Shown: piece by piece, positions 1 through 9,861 of the stretch
Position numbering within the stretch: position 1 is the first letter of the stretch
Layout: every line of letters begins with the position of its first letter
Assembly: GCA_030679145.1 (NCBI GenBank)
Contig: JAUXTU010000062.1
Location: 1-63,556, forward strand
DNA from: Bacteroidota bacterium
GTDB taxonomy: Bacteria > Bacteroidota > Ignavibacteria > UBA10030 > UBA8401
Direction of reading: 5' to 3'
DNA length: 63,556 nt
The notes under the pieces: model-generated
The model's input: the letters and a program-made list of their open reading frames with translations, nothing else
Databases searched by the model: none
What the model was told of the DNA's origin: nothing
Program-made: the position numbers and the translations under genes

Positions 1-200
1 TACATCTTGCACGAACTGTTTGCCGCCATGCTGAGCGAAATGTTGTTCGTCTTTCTCGGAATGAAGATATTGGTGATGAGGTTATTATTTACCTGAACCG
101 TCTGTCTGATCTTTTGTTTGTTATGGCGCGTTATGCAAATCATCTTGATGGTAGTGAAGAAGTAAAGTGGGTCAACGGTAAACGGTCGGTGAAAAAGTAG
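1..200 (+). CDS. Corrinoid (cob(I)alamin) adenosyltransferase, C-terminal fragment
   Basis: This is the 3' end of a gene cut by the window start; the reading frame begins at base 3 and stops at TAG 198-200. The last 65 residues include [12 protein letters not shown] and later [16 protein letters not shown], which are hallmarks of the PduO/MMAB-type ATP:cob(I)alamin adenosyltransferase C-terminal helix. That cytoplasmic enzyme transfers the adenosyl group from ATP to cob(I)alamin to make coenzyme B12. The ATP-binding N-terminal part lies outside the window, so the full length cannot be judged. It lies 46 bases upstream of secA on the same strand. The family call rests on the two motifs read directly. 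Confidence 0.85.
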   Translation, partial: HLARTVCRHAERNVVRLSRNEDIGDEVIIYLNRLSDLLFVMARYANHLDGSEEVKWVNGKRSVKK

Positions 201-246
201 CAAAAAATTTGTATATTTGTATGAAATCAATCAGTAAAGGGAAACG

Positions 247-3200
247 ATGTTAAAGTTTTTAGGTAATTTATTCGGCAGTAAAAAAGATAAAGATGTTACT
301 TTGTTACAACCGCTCGTGGTAGAGATCAATGAACAGTTTGCTCTTTTACAATCATTGAGTGATGAAGAACTGCGTGCAAAGACTCAAGAATTTAAGAACA
401 GGATTGCTGAAGCAATTAAAGAGATAAAAGAACAGATCGCTGAAATTCAAGAGCAATTAAAAACGGAAAACGAAGACGTCAAACGTGAAGAATTATACTC
501 TTCATTAGAGCAATTAGATAAAGATGAACTCTCAACGATCAAGGATACACTTGATGAACTTCTTCCCGAAGCGTTCGCTGTTGTCAAAGAAACATGTCGT
601 CGACTCGTTGGTCAGGAATTTGATGTGGTTGGATATAAATTGAAGTGGGAAATGGTTCCGTATGATGTGCAATTGATGGGCGGAATCGTTCAGCATCAAG
701 GGAAAATCTCTGAGATGGCAACCGGTGAAGGAAAAACCTTGGTCGCTGTTGCCCCCATGTATCTGAATGCGCTGGCAGGTAAAGGCGTTCACTTGGTAAC
801 AGTCAATGATTACCTTGCCCGACGCGATAGCGAATGGATGGGAAGAGTATTTCAATTTCATGGAATGTCGGTAGGTTGTATCGTAACAAATCAAAACCCA
901 TTTGTTCGTCGTGAACAATACAATTGCGATATAACTTATGGAACAAATAATGAATTTGGATTCGATTATCTGCGCGATAATATGGTACACACAGCGGATG
1001 AAATGGTGCAACGGGGTCATTATTATGCTATCGTCGATGAAGTGGACTCGGTATTGATCGATGAGGCTCGAACTCCTCTTATCATTAGCGGTCCGGTAGA
1101 AGTGGATGATCACAAATTCAATGAAATGAAACCCCGACTAGAGCGATTGGTCAGCACACAAAAGAATTTGGTAGCCCGTATTACTGCTGAAGCGGAAAAA
1201 TTATTCAATGAAGGAAAAACAGAAGAAGCAGGGGTTCTTTTCTTCCGAGCTCATCGCGGAGATCCGAAGAATAATAAACTGACAAAATTATTCTCCGAAG
1301 GCGCTCAAAAAAAATTGATGCTGCAGACTGAGTCGGTTTACATTGCTGAACAGAATAAACGTCTCCACGAAATTGATGATGAACTGTATTATTCAATTGA
1401 TGAAAGAAATCACTCTATTGATCTTACGGATAAAGGACGTGAATTCCTTGCAAGCGGCGGAGATAAAGACATGTTCATCCTTCCTGATGTGGGAACGGAG
1501 ATGAGTATTGTTGAGAATGATTCGACATTATCGCACGAACAAAAACAATTGAAGAAAGATGAGATCAATAAGTTATATGCTGAACGAAGTGATCGCGTGC
1601 ATACAATTCGTCAGTTATTACGAGCATATTCGTTGTATGAAAAAGATGTTGAATATGTTGTTAGCGATGATGGTAAGATCCAAATTGTTGATGAATTTAC
1701 CGGACGTGTTCTTCATGGTCGCCGATATTCGGACGGATTGCATCAGGCGATTGAAGCAAAAGAAGGAGTTCATGTTGAACGTGATACACAGACGCTTGCA
1801 ACCGTAACGCTCCAAAATTATTTTCGGCTGTATAAAAAATTGGCAGGAATGACGGGAACAGCTGAAACTGAAGCCGCAGAATTTTTTGATATCTATAAAC
1901 TTGATGTTGTTGTCATTCCTACAAACAAAGAAGTCATTCGTCAGGATTTGAATGATCTTGTCTACAGAACCAAACGCGAAAAATATAATGCGCTTCTAGC
2001 GCATATCAAAGAACTTCGAGAGAAAAAACAACCGGTGCTTGTTGGAACGACGAGCGTTGAGGTTTCGGAAACACTCAGCAGAATGATGACGCGTGAGAAG
2101 ATTCCTCATAATGTATTGAATGCGAAACAACATCAACGCGAAGCTGAAATTGTTTCGAATGCCGGTCTTCCGGGCGCTGTAACGATTGCAACGAATATGG
2201 CGGGACGTGGAACCGACATTAAACTCGGTCCGGGAGTTCGTGAAGTAGGCGGATTATCTATTGTTGGAACAGAGCGACACGAAGCACGACGTATTGATCG
2301 TCAGCTCCGTGGTCGTTCCGGTCGTCAAGGCGATCCCGGTATGACGAAATTCTATCTTTCGTTGGAAGACGATCTCATGCGGTTGTTTGGCAGCGATCGA
2401 ATCGCTTCCATCATGACCAAAATGGGGGCTGAAGAAGGAGAAGTGATTGAGCATTCGATGATCACTCGAATGATAGAACGTGCTCAGAAAAAAGTTGAAG
2501 AGAACAACTTCGGTATTCGTAAACGATTGTTGGAATACGACAACGTTATGAATCAGCAGCGCGAAGTTGTTTATTCAAAACGTCGCCATGCGTTGCTCGG
2601 CGAATATCTTGATGATGATATTCATGAAATGCTGATCGATTATGTTGATGATGTTGTTGACCGGCATTACGAACCAGGCACATTGGATGAAATGCGCGAC
2701 GAATTTCGCTCCAATTTACTTATTGATCTTCAATTGTCTCCAAAAGATTTTCAAACGCTTGGTGCTACTGGTGTAAAAGAAAAAGTGATTGAAACTGCTC
2801 AGGAGTTTCTGAAACGAAAACGTGAATCTGTTGGAAATGAAGCAATGAACTTTATTCAAAAAGTTTCGTTGCTTCAAATAATAGATATTCGCTGGAAAGA
2901 ACATTTACGTGAAATGGATGACTTAAAAGAGGGAATCTATTTGCGTGCGTATGGTCAAAAAGACCCTGTGCTGGAGTACAAATCCGAAGCATATAAAATG
3001 TTCGTTGAGCTGCTCGGATTAATCAATCGTGAAGCATTGAATATGGTTTTCAAGCTTTTTCCGGAAAATCAGCAGCAGATTGAAGCACAACAGCAGCGTC
3101 GCGGACTCAATCGTGAACGATTGACATTGACTCATAGTGCTTCAACCGGAATGGGTCTTCAAGGTGGAATTGATACTGAAGCAGGAGGAACAAAACAACA

Positions 3201-3312
3201 AGAAGCACCCAAAGTTCAACAGATCATTTCCGGAGAAAAGGTCGGAAGGAATGATCCTTGTCCTTGCGGCAGTGGTAAAAAATATAAGAACTGTCATGGG
3301 AAGAATGCATAA
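247..3312 (+). CDS. secA: Preprotein translocase ATPase SecA
   Basis: SecA is the ATPase that drives unfolded preproteins through SecYEG. The 1021-residue protein has the Walker A core GEGKT at 160-164, the DEAD-like segment VDEVDSVLIDEARTP (about 264-278), the NMAGRGTDIKLG motif of the second nucleotide-binding fold, and a C-terminal zinc-binding SEC-C tail CPCGSGKKYKNCHG (Cys1005, Cys1007, Cys1016, His1017), which binds SecB or ribosomes in relatives. It is longer than E. coli SecA (901 residues); the extra length lies mainly in an acidic helical insert near residues 65-95 and in the region around 300-400, as is common in Bacteroidota/Chlorobi SecA. The ATG at 247 is preceded by AAAGGG at good spacing. 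The next genes encode exported proteins, consistent with but not proof of co-location by function. Confidence 0.98.
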   Translation: MLKFLGNLFGSKKDKDVTLLQPLVVEINEQFALLQSLSDEELRAKTQEFKNRIAEAIKEIKEQIAEIQEQLKTENEDVKREELYSSLEQLDKDELSTIKDTLDELLPEAFAVVKETCRRLVGQEFDVVGYKLKWEMVPYDVQLMGGIVQHQGKISEMATGEGKTLVAVAPMYLNALAGKGVHLVTVNDYLARRDSEWMGRVFQFHGMSVGCIVTNQNPFVRREQYNCDITYGTNNEFGFDYLRDNMVHTADEMVQRGHYYAIVDEVDSVLIDEARTPLIISGPVEVDDHKFNEMKPRLERLVSTQKNLVARITAEAEKLFNEGKTEEAGVLFFRAHRGDPKNNKLTKLFSEGAQKKLMLQTESVYIAEQNKRLHEIDDELYYSIDERNHSIDLTDKGREFLASGGDKDMFILPDVGTEMSIVENDSTLSHEQKQLKKDEINKLYAERSDRVHTIRQLLRAYSLYEKDVEYVVSDDGKIQIVDEFTGRVLHGRRYSDGLHQAIEAKEGVHVERDTQTLATVTLQNYFRLYKKLAGMTGTAETEAAEFFDIYKLDVVVIPTNKEVIRQDLNDLVYRTKREKYNALLAHIKELREKKQPVLVGTTSVEVSETLSRMMTREKIPHNVLNAKQHQREAEIVSNAGLPGAVTIATNMAGRGTDIKLGPGVREVGGLSIVGTERHEARRIDRQLRGRSGRQGDPGMTKFYLSLEDDLMRLFGSDRIASIMTKMGAEEGEVIEHSMITRMIERAQKKVEENNFGIRKRLLEYDNVMNQQREVVYSKRRHALLGEYLDDDIHEMLIDYVDDVVDRHYEPGTLDEMRDEFRSNLLIDLQLSPKDFQTLGATGVKEKVIETAQEFLKRKRESVGNEAMNFIQKVSLLQIIDIRWKEHLREMDDLKEGIYLRAYGQKDPVLEYKSEAYKMFVELLGLINREALNMVFKLFPENQQQIEAQQQRRGLNRERLTLTHSASTGMGLQGGIDTEAGGTKQQEAPKVQQIISGEKVGRNDPCPCGSGKKYKNCHGKNA

Positions 3313-3333
3313 TACAAATTTATCGTTACAATC

Positions 3334-3669
3334 TTGAAATTATTCGATAAAAAATTCTTTGTAATATTGTTTTTATTGCTATCAAGTTGTTCGGCACAAC
3401 GGGAAGTTAAAGAAGCGTGCAGAAATAAAGTTTCTGTCATGCTTTTTTCTTTGTTGGAGCAAGAACAATCCGATACACTACAGTTCGAGATCATTGTAAT
3501 GCTTACCGATACAATCGGGATTTATCCGCAATTCTCAACCTTACAGATGCCGAATACGTCTGTGGCATTAGGACATTTGAAAAAAGCAGAAATATTAGTA
3601 TTGTGTAACCTACTTGGCGTTCAGTATATAGATTTACCAAAAAAACGATTTTTTAATTCACTACACTAA
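3334..3669 (+). CDS. Small putative lipoprotein resembling a free protease propeptide
   Basis: A 111-residue protein with a type II signal peptide: basic start, hydrophobic stretch, then lipobox LSSC with Cys19 as the predicted lipidation site. The only usable start is TTG at 3334 because an in-frame stop lies at 3310-3312; no clear Shine-Dalgarno is visible. The body has the alternating pattern LQFEIIVMLTD ... LGHLKKAEILVLCNLLGV ... YIDLPKKR, which loosely resembles the inhibitor-I9/propeptide fold of subtilases, where a final strand ends near the cleavage site. It lies 14 bases upstream of a subtilase gene. I do not recognise a named family; the propeptide-like reading is inference from pattern and neighbourhood. 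Confidence 0.6.
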   Translation: MKLFDKKFFVILFLLLSSCSAQREVKEACRNKVSVMLFSLLEQEQSDTLQFEIIVMLTDTIGIYPQFSTLQMPNTSVALGHLKKAEILVLCNLLGVQYIDLPKKRFFNSLH

Positions 3670-3683
3670 TAAATGAGGGTACT

Positions 3684-5894
3684 ATGATGAAATATTTATA
3701 CCATTTCCACCTTATCATTTTTGTTGTTGCGATTGGATTATCGTCCGGGAAATTAAATAATGGCAAAGTAGATTTTAGAATTGTGCAGGCAGTGAATGCT
3801 CTTGAAAAACTTGAACTGAGCATTGCTGTACCGGGATTGCTTGTAAAACAAACGGGCACCATTGCATTGTTTGATGTTATCGTGCGTTCAAACATTACGA
3901 ATGAAGCGCTAGAGATCGGAATTCTTCCGATGTCATTCAACGGAAATTTCTACACGGCTCGTGTAACCATGGATCAACTTATTCAATTGAGCAATTCCAA
4001 TGCTGTCGCATTTATTGAAGCCCCAAAAATGCGATATCCGACCATGAATTTAAGTCTTCCAGAAATGAAAGTTGATAAAGTTCATGCGGGACTGGTAAAC
4101 AGTACCGTGTATAAAGGGAAAAATGTTATTGTTGGAGTTATTGACAGCGGTATAGATTGGAAGCATCAAGATTTCCGTTCTGATACCGATACGACAAAAT
4201 CGAGAATCTTATTTTTGTGGGATCAAACTGATGACCGTGCTGGCATTGGTCCGACAGGATTTAATTATGGTGCCGAGTACACACAAGCGCAGATCAATAA
4301 CGAATTGGATGGAACTCCGGCAAATGTTGTGTTGGAAGCGGATGTGAACGGACACGGAACGCACGTTGCCGGAACAGCTGCAGGTGATGGCTCTGCCTCC
4401 AACGGATTATACAAAGGTGTTGCACCGGAAGCCGATCTTATTATTGTGAAGGGCGGAGATGGTGGATTTTCAACAACAAATATTATCAACGGAATATCTT
4501 ACATCAGACAAAAAGCAGTTGCCGCAGGAAAACTATTCGTGATCAATATGAGCCTTGGTGGACACGATGGTTCGCATGATGGAATTCAAGCGGAAGAAGT
4601 AACGGTAAATACAGAATTGAACGGAAAGACCGGAAGACAGATTGCAATTGCCGCTGGAAATGAAGGTTCCGATCTCATCCATGCTGATGGAACTTTGGCG
4701 CAAGGCGGATCAAAGTCAATTGTGTTTACAATTCCTGCATACACACCAACAGCCGGAACTGAAAACGATGCAGTTAATTTTAGCATGTGGTATAAAGGCG
4801 GAGATAGTCTTACGGTTGCACTGAAAACTCCAAACAACACAACTGTAACTGCCACTTCGGGTCAATTGCAAACCGTTGTTACCGCGCAGGGATTTGTGCA
4901 GATTGCAAACGCAAACAACGGCGTAAATTCGAGCAACAATTCAAAAGAATGTGCGATCACGGTAGTTGATTTTAACGGATCTGTTGAACCCGTAAGCGGT
5001 GCGTGGACAATTACCGTAACCGGAACAACGGTAACGCAAGGCGGCACGTTTGATATTTGGCTTGCTGGTTCAACAATATCGGGAAACGGGGGTGAACCAG
5101 TAGAAATTACAACAGGAGCATCACAAACAAAATTAGTTGGAATGCCGGCTACTGCAGAGAAGGGAATTACCGTTGGTGCTTATGTAACCAAATGGAGTTG
5201 GGCAGCCGTTGGAGGGAACTTTTCTTACAATGGAACGAGCCGTGTTGGAGATTTTTCAACATTTAGCAGCATGGGACCGACACGTGATGGAAGACAAAAA
5301 CCAGATATTAGTGCACCTGGGCAAGGAATTGCATCTACTCTTTCTTCTGCATCTTCGCATGGAGATCAAGTAACGTTAAATGGAAAAAAATATTACATTA
5401 CACAAGGAACAAGCATGGCTACTCCGCATGTTGCTGGTTTAATTGCGTTGATATTGCAAGCGAAGCCAACAGTTACATCGGACGCAATTCGTACAGCATT
5501 AAAGTCAACGGCGAGAAAGGATGCGTTCACTGGTGGTTCTGCAAGTGTCCAATGGGGAAGCGGAAAAGTTGATGCACAGGCTGTTTTACAAAATCTGCTC
5601 TCAGTTCAATTGGAGTCTGAAAATATTCCGAAATCATTTTCGCTTCATCAAAACTATCCTAATCCATTCAATCCAAGCACAAAAATTTCATTTTCAATTC
5701 CAAAAGACGGTTTTGTAACGTTAAAGATTTATTCAATACTTGGAGAAGAAATTGCAATATTAGTGGATGAATATATTATTGCCGGAGAATATTCTACAAA
5801 TTTTAATGCATCAGCGTTGTCTAATGGAATGTATTTCTACACCGTAACATTTAACAATTCTTCAATAACAAAAAAAATGTTGTTGTTGAAATAG
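3684..5894 (+). CDS. Secreted subtilisin-like serine protease (S8) with T9SS sorting domain
   Basis: A 736-residue exported peptidase. The order is: signal peptide (1-22), a propeptide-like segment (about 30-120), then the S8 catalytic domain with Asp154 (GVIDSGID), His224 (NGHGTHVAG), the oxyanion Asn326 (AIAAGNEG) and Ser577 (GTSMATPHVAGL). A roughly 190-residue beta-rich insert sits between the Asn and Ser motifs, resembling the PA/CUB-like inserts of long subtilases. The last 85 residues are a QNYPNPFNPST ... MKLLLK-type sorting domain (here ending KKMLLLK) recognised by type IX secretion in FCB bacteria. GAGGG precedes the start, where two ATG codons are adjacent (3684 and 3687). It probably degrades extracellular protein; the substrate is unknown. 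Confidence 0.95.
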   Translation: MMKYLYHFHLIIFVVAIGLSSGKLNNGKVDFRIVQAVNALEKLELSIAVPGLLVKQTGTIALFDVIVRSNITNEALEIGILPMSFNGNFYTARVTMDQLIQLSNSNAVAFIEAPKMRYPTMNLSLPEMKVDKVHAGLVNSTVYKGKNVIVGVIDSGIDWKHQDFRSDTDTTKSRILFLWDQTDDRAGIGPTGFNYGAEYTQAQINNELDGTPANVVLEADVNGHGTHVAGTAAGDGSASNGLYKGVAPEADLIIVKGGDGGFSTTNIINGISYIRQKAVAAGKLFVINMSLGGHDGSHDGIQAEEVTVNTELNGKTGRQIAIAAGNEGSDLIHADGTLAQGGSKSIVFTIPAYTPTAGTENDAVNFSMWYKGGDSLTVALKTPNNTTVTATSGQLQTVVTAQGFVQIANANNGVNSSNNSKECAITVVDFNGSVEPVSGAWTITVTGTTVTQGGTFDIWLAGSTISGNGGEPVEITTGASQTKLVGMPATAEKGITVGAYVTKWSWAAVGGNFSYNGTSRVGDFSTFSSMGPTRDGRQKPDISAPGQGIASTLSSASSHGDQVTLNGKKYYITQGTSMATPHVAGLIALILQAKPTVTSDAIRTALKSTARKDAFTGGSASVQWGSGKVDAQAVLQNLLSVQLESENIPKSFSLHQNYPNPFNPSTKISFSIPKDGFVTLKIYSILGEEIAILVDEYIIAGEYSTNFNASALSNGMYFYTVTFNNSSITKKMLLLK

Positions 5895-5989
5895 TGCTTC
5901 ATAGCATTTGATTATTTCAAGAATTTGATTATACAAATACTGTTGACGGGCGCACAGAAAATAAAATTTTTATTAACAAAGGAGTGAAC

Positions 5990-6568
5990 ATGAAGAAACT
6001 CATTCTCATCATAGTGTTGGTGACGGCACTGGCGATCACAATGATGAATGCTCAAAAAACGATCCCGCTGAATTTAGAACGTATGGTTCGTGATGCGGGG
6101 ATTATTGTGAGCGCAACGGTTGTTAAGACTGAAACTGGAAGAGACTCTCAAACAGGTTTATTGGCGACATGGATCACATTAGATGTTCATGAGAATTTTT
6201 TTGGAGCAAATGAAAAACAGATAACCTTTAAACAATATGGCGGTGAAGCTGATGGTGAAGCATTCTATCCGATGGATTTACCTCAATATAAAAAGGATGA
6301 GCAAGTGATACTCTTTCTCACAAAACCCAGCTCCATTGGGATGCAAAGTCCGGTTGGAATGCAGCAGGGAAAGTTTGTTGCAGAGGGAGTATTTTCTGAT
6401 AACAGTACCCACGTAAAAAATATGAGAACGAATCCAGAATTGTTTGAACGTGTAGAATCGGGAAAGGGAGTAACGGATGGTCTCAAAAAAAGTTATAAAG
6501 AAAATGGGACGTTGAACTATGGTCAATTTGCACAATCCATTCGTTCACTTGTTCAACAGATTAAATAA
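5990..6568 (+). CDS. Small exported protein of unknown function, partner of the metalloprotease gene
   Basis: A 192-residue protein with a clear signal peptide ending near NAQK. A GTG at 5984 in frame would add two residues, but AAAGGAG at 5978-5984 covers that GTG, so the ATG at 5990 is preferred. The mature part has a beta-strand pattern with the recognisable layout V-A-T-V-V-K ... T-W-I-T-L-D-V ... F-K-Q-Y-G-G ... Y-K-K-D-E-Q-V-I-L-F-L. I have seen this layout in hypothetical proteins encoded next to matrixin-type proteases, but cannot give it a function. The stop codon overlaps the ATG at 6568 by one base, and the next gene's likely start is 11 bases further on, so the two are probably cotranscribed. 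Confidence 0.75.
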   Translation: MKKLILIIVLVTALAITMMNAQKTIPLNLERMVRDAGIIVSATVVKTETGRDSQTGLLATWITLDVHENFFGANEKQITFKQYGGEADGEAFYPMDLPQYKKDEQVILFLTKPSSIGMQSPVGMQQGKFVAEGVFSDNSTHVKNMRTNPELFERVESGKGVTDGLKKSYKENGTLNYGQFAQSIRSLVQQIK

Positions 6569-6579
6569 TGGAGAATTCT

Positions 6580-8544
6580 ATGAAAAATAAATTTTCAATT
6601 GTTGTTACATCGTTCTTCATTGTTTTATCGTTTTGTGATCTTGCTGTTGCCGGCGGTCCATTGGCAACAGTTAGTGGCGTTGGCGTTCGATACAATACTG
6701 CAAGTGCTATCTCATTTAAAACCGATCTCGGTACAATGGGAAATTTTACGAATGCCATTGGAACAAATCTTGCAATATCAAGTTTTCAAGTGTGGCAGAA
6801 TGTTGCAACTGCAAACATAACCTTTTCCAACGGTGGGCAACTGCCGGTTGATGTTAACTCGACTAATTATCTTACGTATTTAAGCAATTCAAGTGATGGA
6901 ATTAATCCAATTATTTTTGATAATGATGGATCAATTGTTGATGCGTTATTTGGTGAAGGTTCATCTTCAAAAGTGATCGGTTTTGCAGGGTCAAGTTATT
7001 TTACAGCGGGAGCGAATGCAGGATTTTTTTCTGAAGGAAGAGCGGTGATGAATGGATTATTTGCAGGGGGCACAAAATTTACAGAAGCGCAATATAAGGC
7101 AACCTTTATTCATGAATTTGGACATTTTATTGGTTTAGATCACTCACAGATAAACTATCAATTTGCAGGTGACGGGATTAAAGTAAACGATTCGAATATT
7201 CCCACAATGTTCCCAACCTCTACCGATGAGGATACATGTTTAAGTTCTCTTAACCCAGATGATATTTCTGCGGTGTCACAATTATATCCCAAAGCAGCAT
7301 TTGCATCAAATACCGGAAAAATTAGCGGCAGTGTTGTGCGCTTTGATAATTCGGTTGTTCGAGGAGCAAATGTTATTGCAATCAGTACCGGTGAGGATTC
7401 ATTGTTCAATCAAATATCAACAGTGACAGATTACTACAAGGCAAACAACGGAAATTATACCATTATCGGTTTGACACCGGGAAATTATTATGTAAAGATT
7501 GAACCAATACGAAATAATTTTACTGAGGGTTCAAGTGTCGGTCCGTATGCAGGTTTTGCAACGGATCTTTCATTTGTCAATCCTGTTACCAAAGAGTTTT
7601 ATAATGGTGTTTCGGAATCTTCCGATCCGGTCGCCGATCTTCCATCATTACGGACTGCCGTTCCTGTTTCTGCGGGAAATACCACATCGAATATTAATCT
7701 TATTGCAAACAAAGAACCGAATGTTCCAATCACAAGTATTCTAGAATACCATGGTGCTTTAGCGTATGTAGTTAAACTTCCGTCGCGCAATAATGAAAAA
7801 CGGTATGCTGTTCGTTTTACGCCGGGAGCCAATGCAACATTAGTCCGCACAGAATTTCGGTTGAATGGTGCGGCAACTGCCATTGTAGGAACGGGGTCAC
7901 TGAAAGTTTCAGTTCATCAGAATATGACAGGCAGTTTAGGTGGAATTCCGGGAACACAAATAGGATCAAGTGTTACCGTTCCTTTTACTCAATTAACAAT
8001 AGGTGTATACAATACGATAAGTTTTTCTCCGCAAAACATCGCATTGTTTGCGAATGTTAATTACCATTTAGCGTTTGAGGTTGTTGGTATTGCCGGAGAT
8101 ACAATTCAACTTGTTGTTGATGATGGCGTGACAAATGAAACAAACAGAAGTTCGTCCTATATTAATTCTGAATGGTTCAATTTTATTGATGCAAATACTT
8201 ATGGGACAGGATATAACCTTGCAATTCGCACTGTGATCAATATTCCAACTGATGTTGCTAACGGTGTTACAGTGCTGCCGGATCGATTTTCACTTGAACA
8301 GAATTATCCAAACCCATTTAATCCGACAACAGTTATCAGATATCAGATTCCCGCAGCAAATTATGTATCGCTGAAAATATTTGATGCAATTGGTAGGGAA
8401 ATGGCATTATTGGTAAATGAAGAAAAAGAACGCGGGAGCTACGAAGTTTCATTTGATGCATCGAATCTTTCCAGTGGAATGTATTTTGCACGACTGCAAA
8501 GTGGAAACCAAATCCAGATGAAAAAGATGCTGCTCCTTAAATAA
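6580..8544 (+). CDS. Secreted matrixin-like zinc metalloprotease with T9SS sorting domain
   Basis: A 654-residue exported protein. The start is taken as ATG 6580 because GGAG (6570-6573) sits six bases upstream and the product then begins directly with a signal peptide; an ATG at 6568 would add four residues. The zinc signature HEFGHFIGLDH is at residues 178-188 (His178, His182, His188, Glu179 catalytic), followed by IPTMFP, which can serve as the Met-turn. After the protease there is a carboxypeptidase-regulatory-like beta domain (about 245-310), a further beta domain (about 390-540), and a C-terminal QNYPNPFNPTT sorting domain like that of the subtilase at 3684. It is probably secreted and cell-surface or extracellular; the substrate is unknown. 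Confidence 0.93.
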   Translation: MKNKFSIVVTSFFIVLSFCDLAVAGGPLATVSGVGVRYNTASAISFKTDLGTMGNFTNAIGTNLAISSFQVWQNVATANITFSNGGQLPVDVNSTNYLTYLSNSSDGINPIIFDNDGSIVDALFGEGSSSKVIGFAGSSYFTAGANAGFFSEGRAVMNGLFAGGTKFTEAQYKATFIHEFGHFIGLDHSQINYQFAGDGIKVNDSNIPTMFPTSTDEDTCLSSLNPDDISAVSQLYPKAAFASNTGKISGSVVRFDNSVVRGANVIAISTGEDSLFNQISTVTDYYKANNGNYTIIGLTPGNYYVKIEPIRNNFTEGSSVGPYAGFATDLSFVNPVTKEFYNGVSESSDPVADLPSLRTAVPVSAGNTTSNINLIANKEPNVPITSILEYHGALAYVVKLPSRNNEKRYAVRFTPGANATLVRTEFRLNGAATAIVGTGSLKVSVHQNMTGSLGGIPGTQIGSSVTVPFTQLTIGVYNTISFSPQNIALFANVNYHLAFEVVGIAGDTIQLVVDDGVTNETNRSSSYINSEWFNFIDANTYGTGYNLAIRTVINIPTDVANGVTVLPDRFSLEQNYPNPFNPTTVIRYQIPAANYVSLKIFDAIGREMALLVNEEKERGSYEVSFDASNLSSGMYFARLQSGNQIQMKKMLLLK

Positions 8545-8585
8545 GACCATTACGATATAATAATGATCACTATAGAATAGTTGCA

Positions 8586-9812
8586 GTGAAGCAAAAAACT
8601 AAGATTATCATAGCTCATTGTATATTTTTAAGTGTAACGTTTTTTTCTTTCTATCCTACTTTTGAGAACGGCTGGACAGCCTGGGATGACGATGTGTATG
8701 TCATTGATAATCCAGCCGTTCAACATCTTTCCTGCCAGAATGTAAAAGAGGTTTTTTTTACCGCGTATAATGGTTCATATCTTCCATTGACGATGATCTC
8801 CTATATGATAGATTATCAGATTGATGGATTTAACCAAAAATTTTTTCACGCATCAAATCTTTTGTTTCATCTTTGCAACACCATTCTCGTGTTTTGGTTC
8901 ATTTATTTGTTGACGGATAACATTGTTGCGTCATTCATTACAGCACTGCTGTTTGGCATCCATCCAATGCGTGTTGAATCCGTTGCGTGGATCGCTGCGA
9001 GAAAAGATGTTCTATCGATGTTTTTTTTCATGTCTAGCATCATCAATTATGTAATCTACGTTAGAAAACAGCGTGATATATTTTTATTCTTTACATTTAT
9101 TTTCTTTGCCTGTGCGTTATTCTCAAAAGTGATTGTGATAACGATTCCCCTGATCCTATTTTTGATCGATTATTTTCTTGAACGAAAACACTCCAACAAT
9201 ATTGTTGTTGAAAAAATACCCTTCGTTATGATAGCGATTGCATTTTCCGTTATCGGATACTTAGGGCAAAAATTTGTGAATGCTGTTAGACCAACCGTCA
9301 GCATCATAGATTCGTTCATAATTTCATTGCACGGAATTGTGTTCTATATCCAAAAATTCTTACTGCCTATCAATTTATCCAGTCTCTATCCTTATCCGGA
9401 GAAAGAAAATAATTGGCTGCCAATCGAATTCTATCTTTATGCTGTTGTCTGTATTGTTTTGCTAGCCATCGTTGGAAGATATAGGAAAAACAAATCAGTT
9501 ATTTTTGGAGTATTATTCTTTATAATTTCTTTGTTGCCGGTATTACAATTTATTCGATTTAGTAAAATTTTTGCTGCAGATCGATTTACCTATTTTGCAT
9601 ACATCGGATTGTTCTATATCGTTGGCAATCAAATAGGTATATTGTGGGAAACAAAAAAACGCTACATAAAAATAGCTGTCGTGCTTTGTATGATTATTGT
9701 TATTGGAACATTATCCACATTAACGTGGCAGCGAACTACAGTTTGGAAGAATAGTAAGACATTATGGAAAAATGTCTTTGTTCAATATCCCAACGTCTTT
9801 AAAAGTTTATAA
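8586..9812 (+). CDS. Multi-spanning GT-C membrane protein of TMTC-like type, without its TPR tail
   Basis: A 408-residue integral membrane protein with about ten hydrophobic helices. The first loop carries WDDDVYVIDNPAVQ, matching the conserved acidic W-D-D-x-x-Y-I-x-x-N-P motif of bacterial TMTC-like proteins (GT-C superfamily, related to O-mannosyltransferases that use lipid-linked sugar), and HPMRVESVAWIAARKDVL, the second conserved loop motif. Relatives I know of continue into TPR repeats after the segment W-K-N-S-x-x-L-W; here the protein stops a few residues later at FKSL. The start is GTG at 8586; no good Shine-Dalgarno is seen. Its place just upstream of the pilin genes makes pilin or surface-protein glycosylation a possible role (inference). 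Confidence 0.8.
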   Translation: MKQKTKIIIAHCIFLSVTFFSFYPTFENGWTAWDDDVYVIDNPAVQHLSCQNVKEVFFTAYNGSYLPLTMISYMIDYQIDGFNQKFFHASNLLFHLCNTILVFWFIYLLTDNIVASFITALLFGIHPMRVESVAWIAARKDVLSMFFFMSSIINYVIYVRKQRDIFLFFTFIFFACALFSKVIVITIPLILFLIDYFLERKHSNNIVVEKIPFVMIAIAFSVIGYLGQKFVNAVRPTVSIIDSFIISLHGIVFYIQKFLLPINLSSLYPYPEKENNWLPIEFYLYAVVCIVLLAIVGRYRKNKSVIFGVLFFIISLLPVLQFIRFSKIFAADRFTYFAYIGLFYIVGNQIGILWETKKRYIKIAVVLCMIIVIGTLSTLTWQRTTVWKNSKTLWKNVFVQYPNVFKSL

Positions 9813-9861
9813 TACGAATATCAGTTTTTAGCTATTTCAACCTTTATTTTAGTTGCAATTT

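Noticed and set aside
532-1113. Long minus-strand open frame (193 codons) opposite secA
   Set aside because: It lies entirely inside secA and its translation shows no domain or signal; it is a shadow of the coding strand.
3684-8544. Type IX secretion machinery genes near the two T9SS substrates
   Set aside because: None of the por/gld/spr genes is present in the window; only substrates carry the sorting domain.
9798-9852. Frameshift that hides a TPR tail of the TMTC-like gene
   Set aside because: Both other frames end in stops within a few codons after the gene's end and give no TPR-like sequence, so a simple frameshift is not supported.
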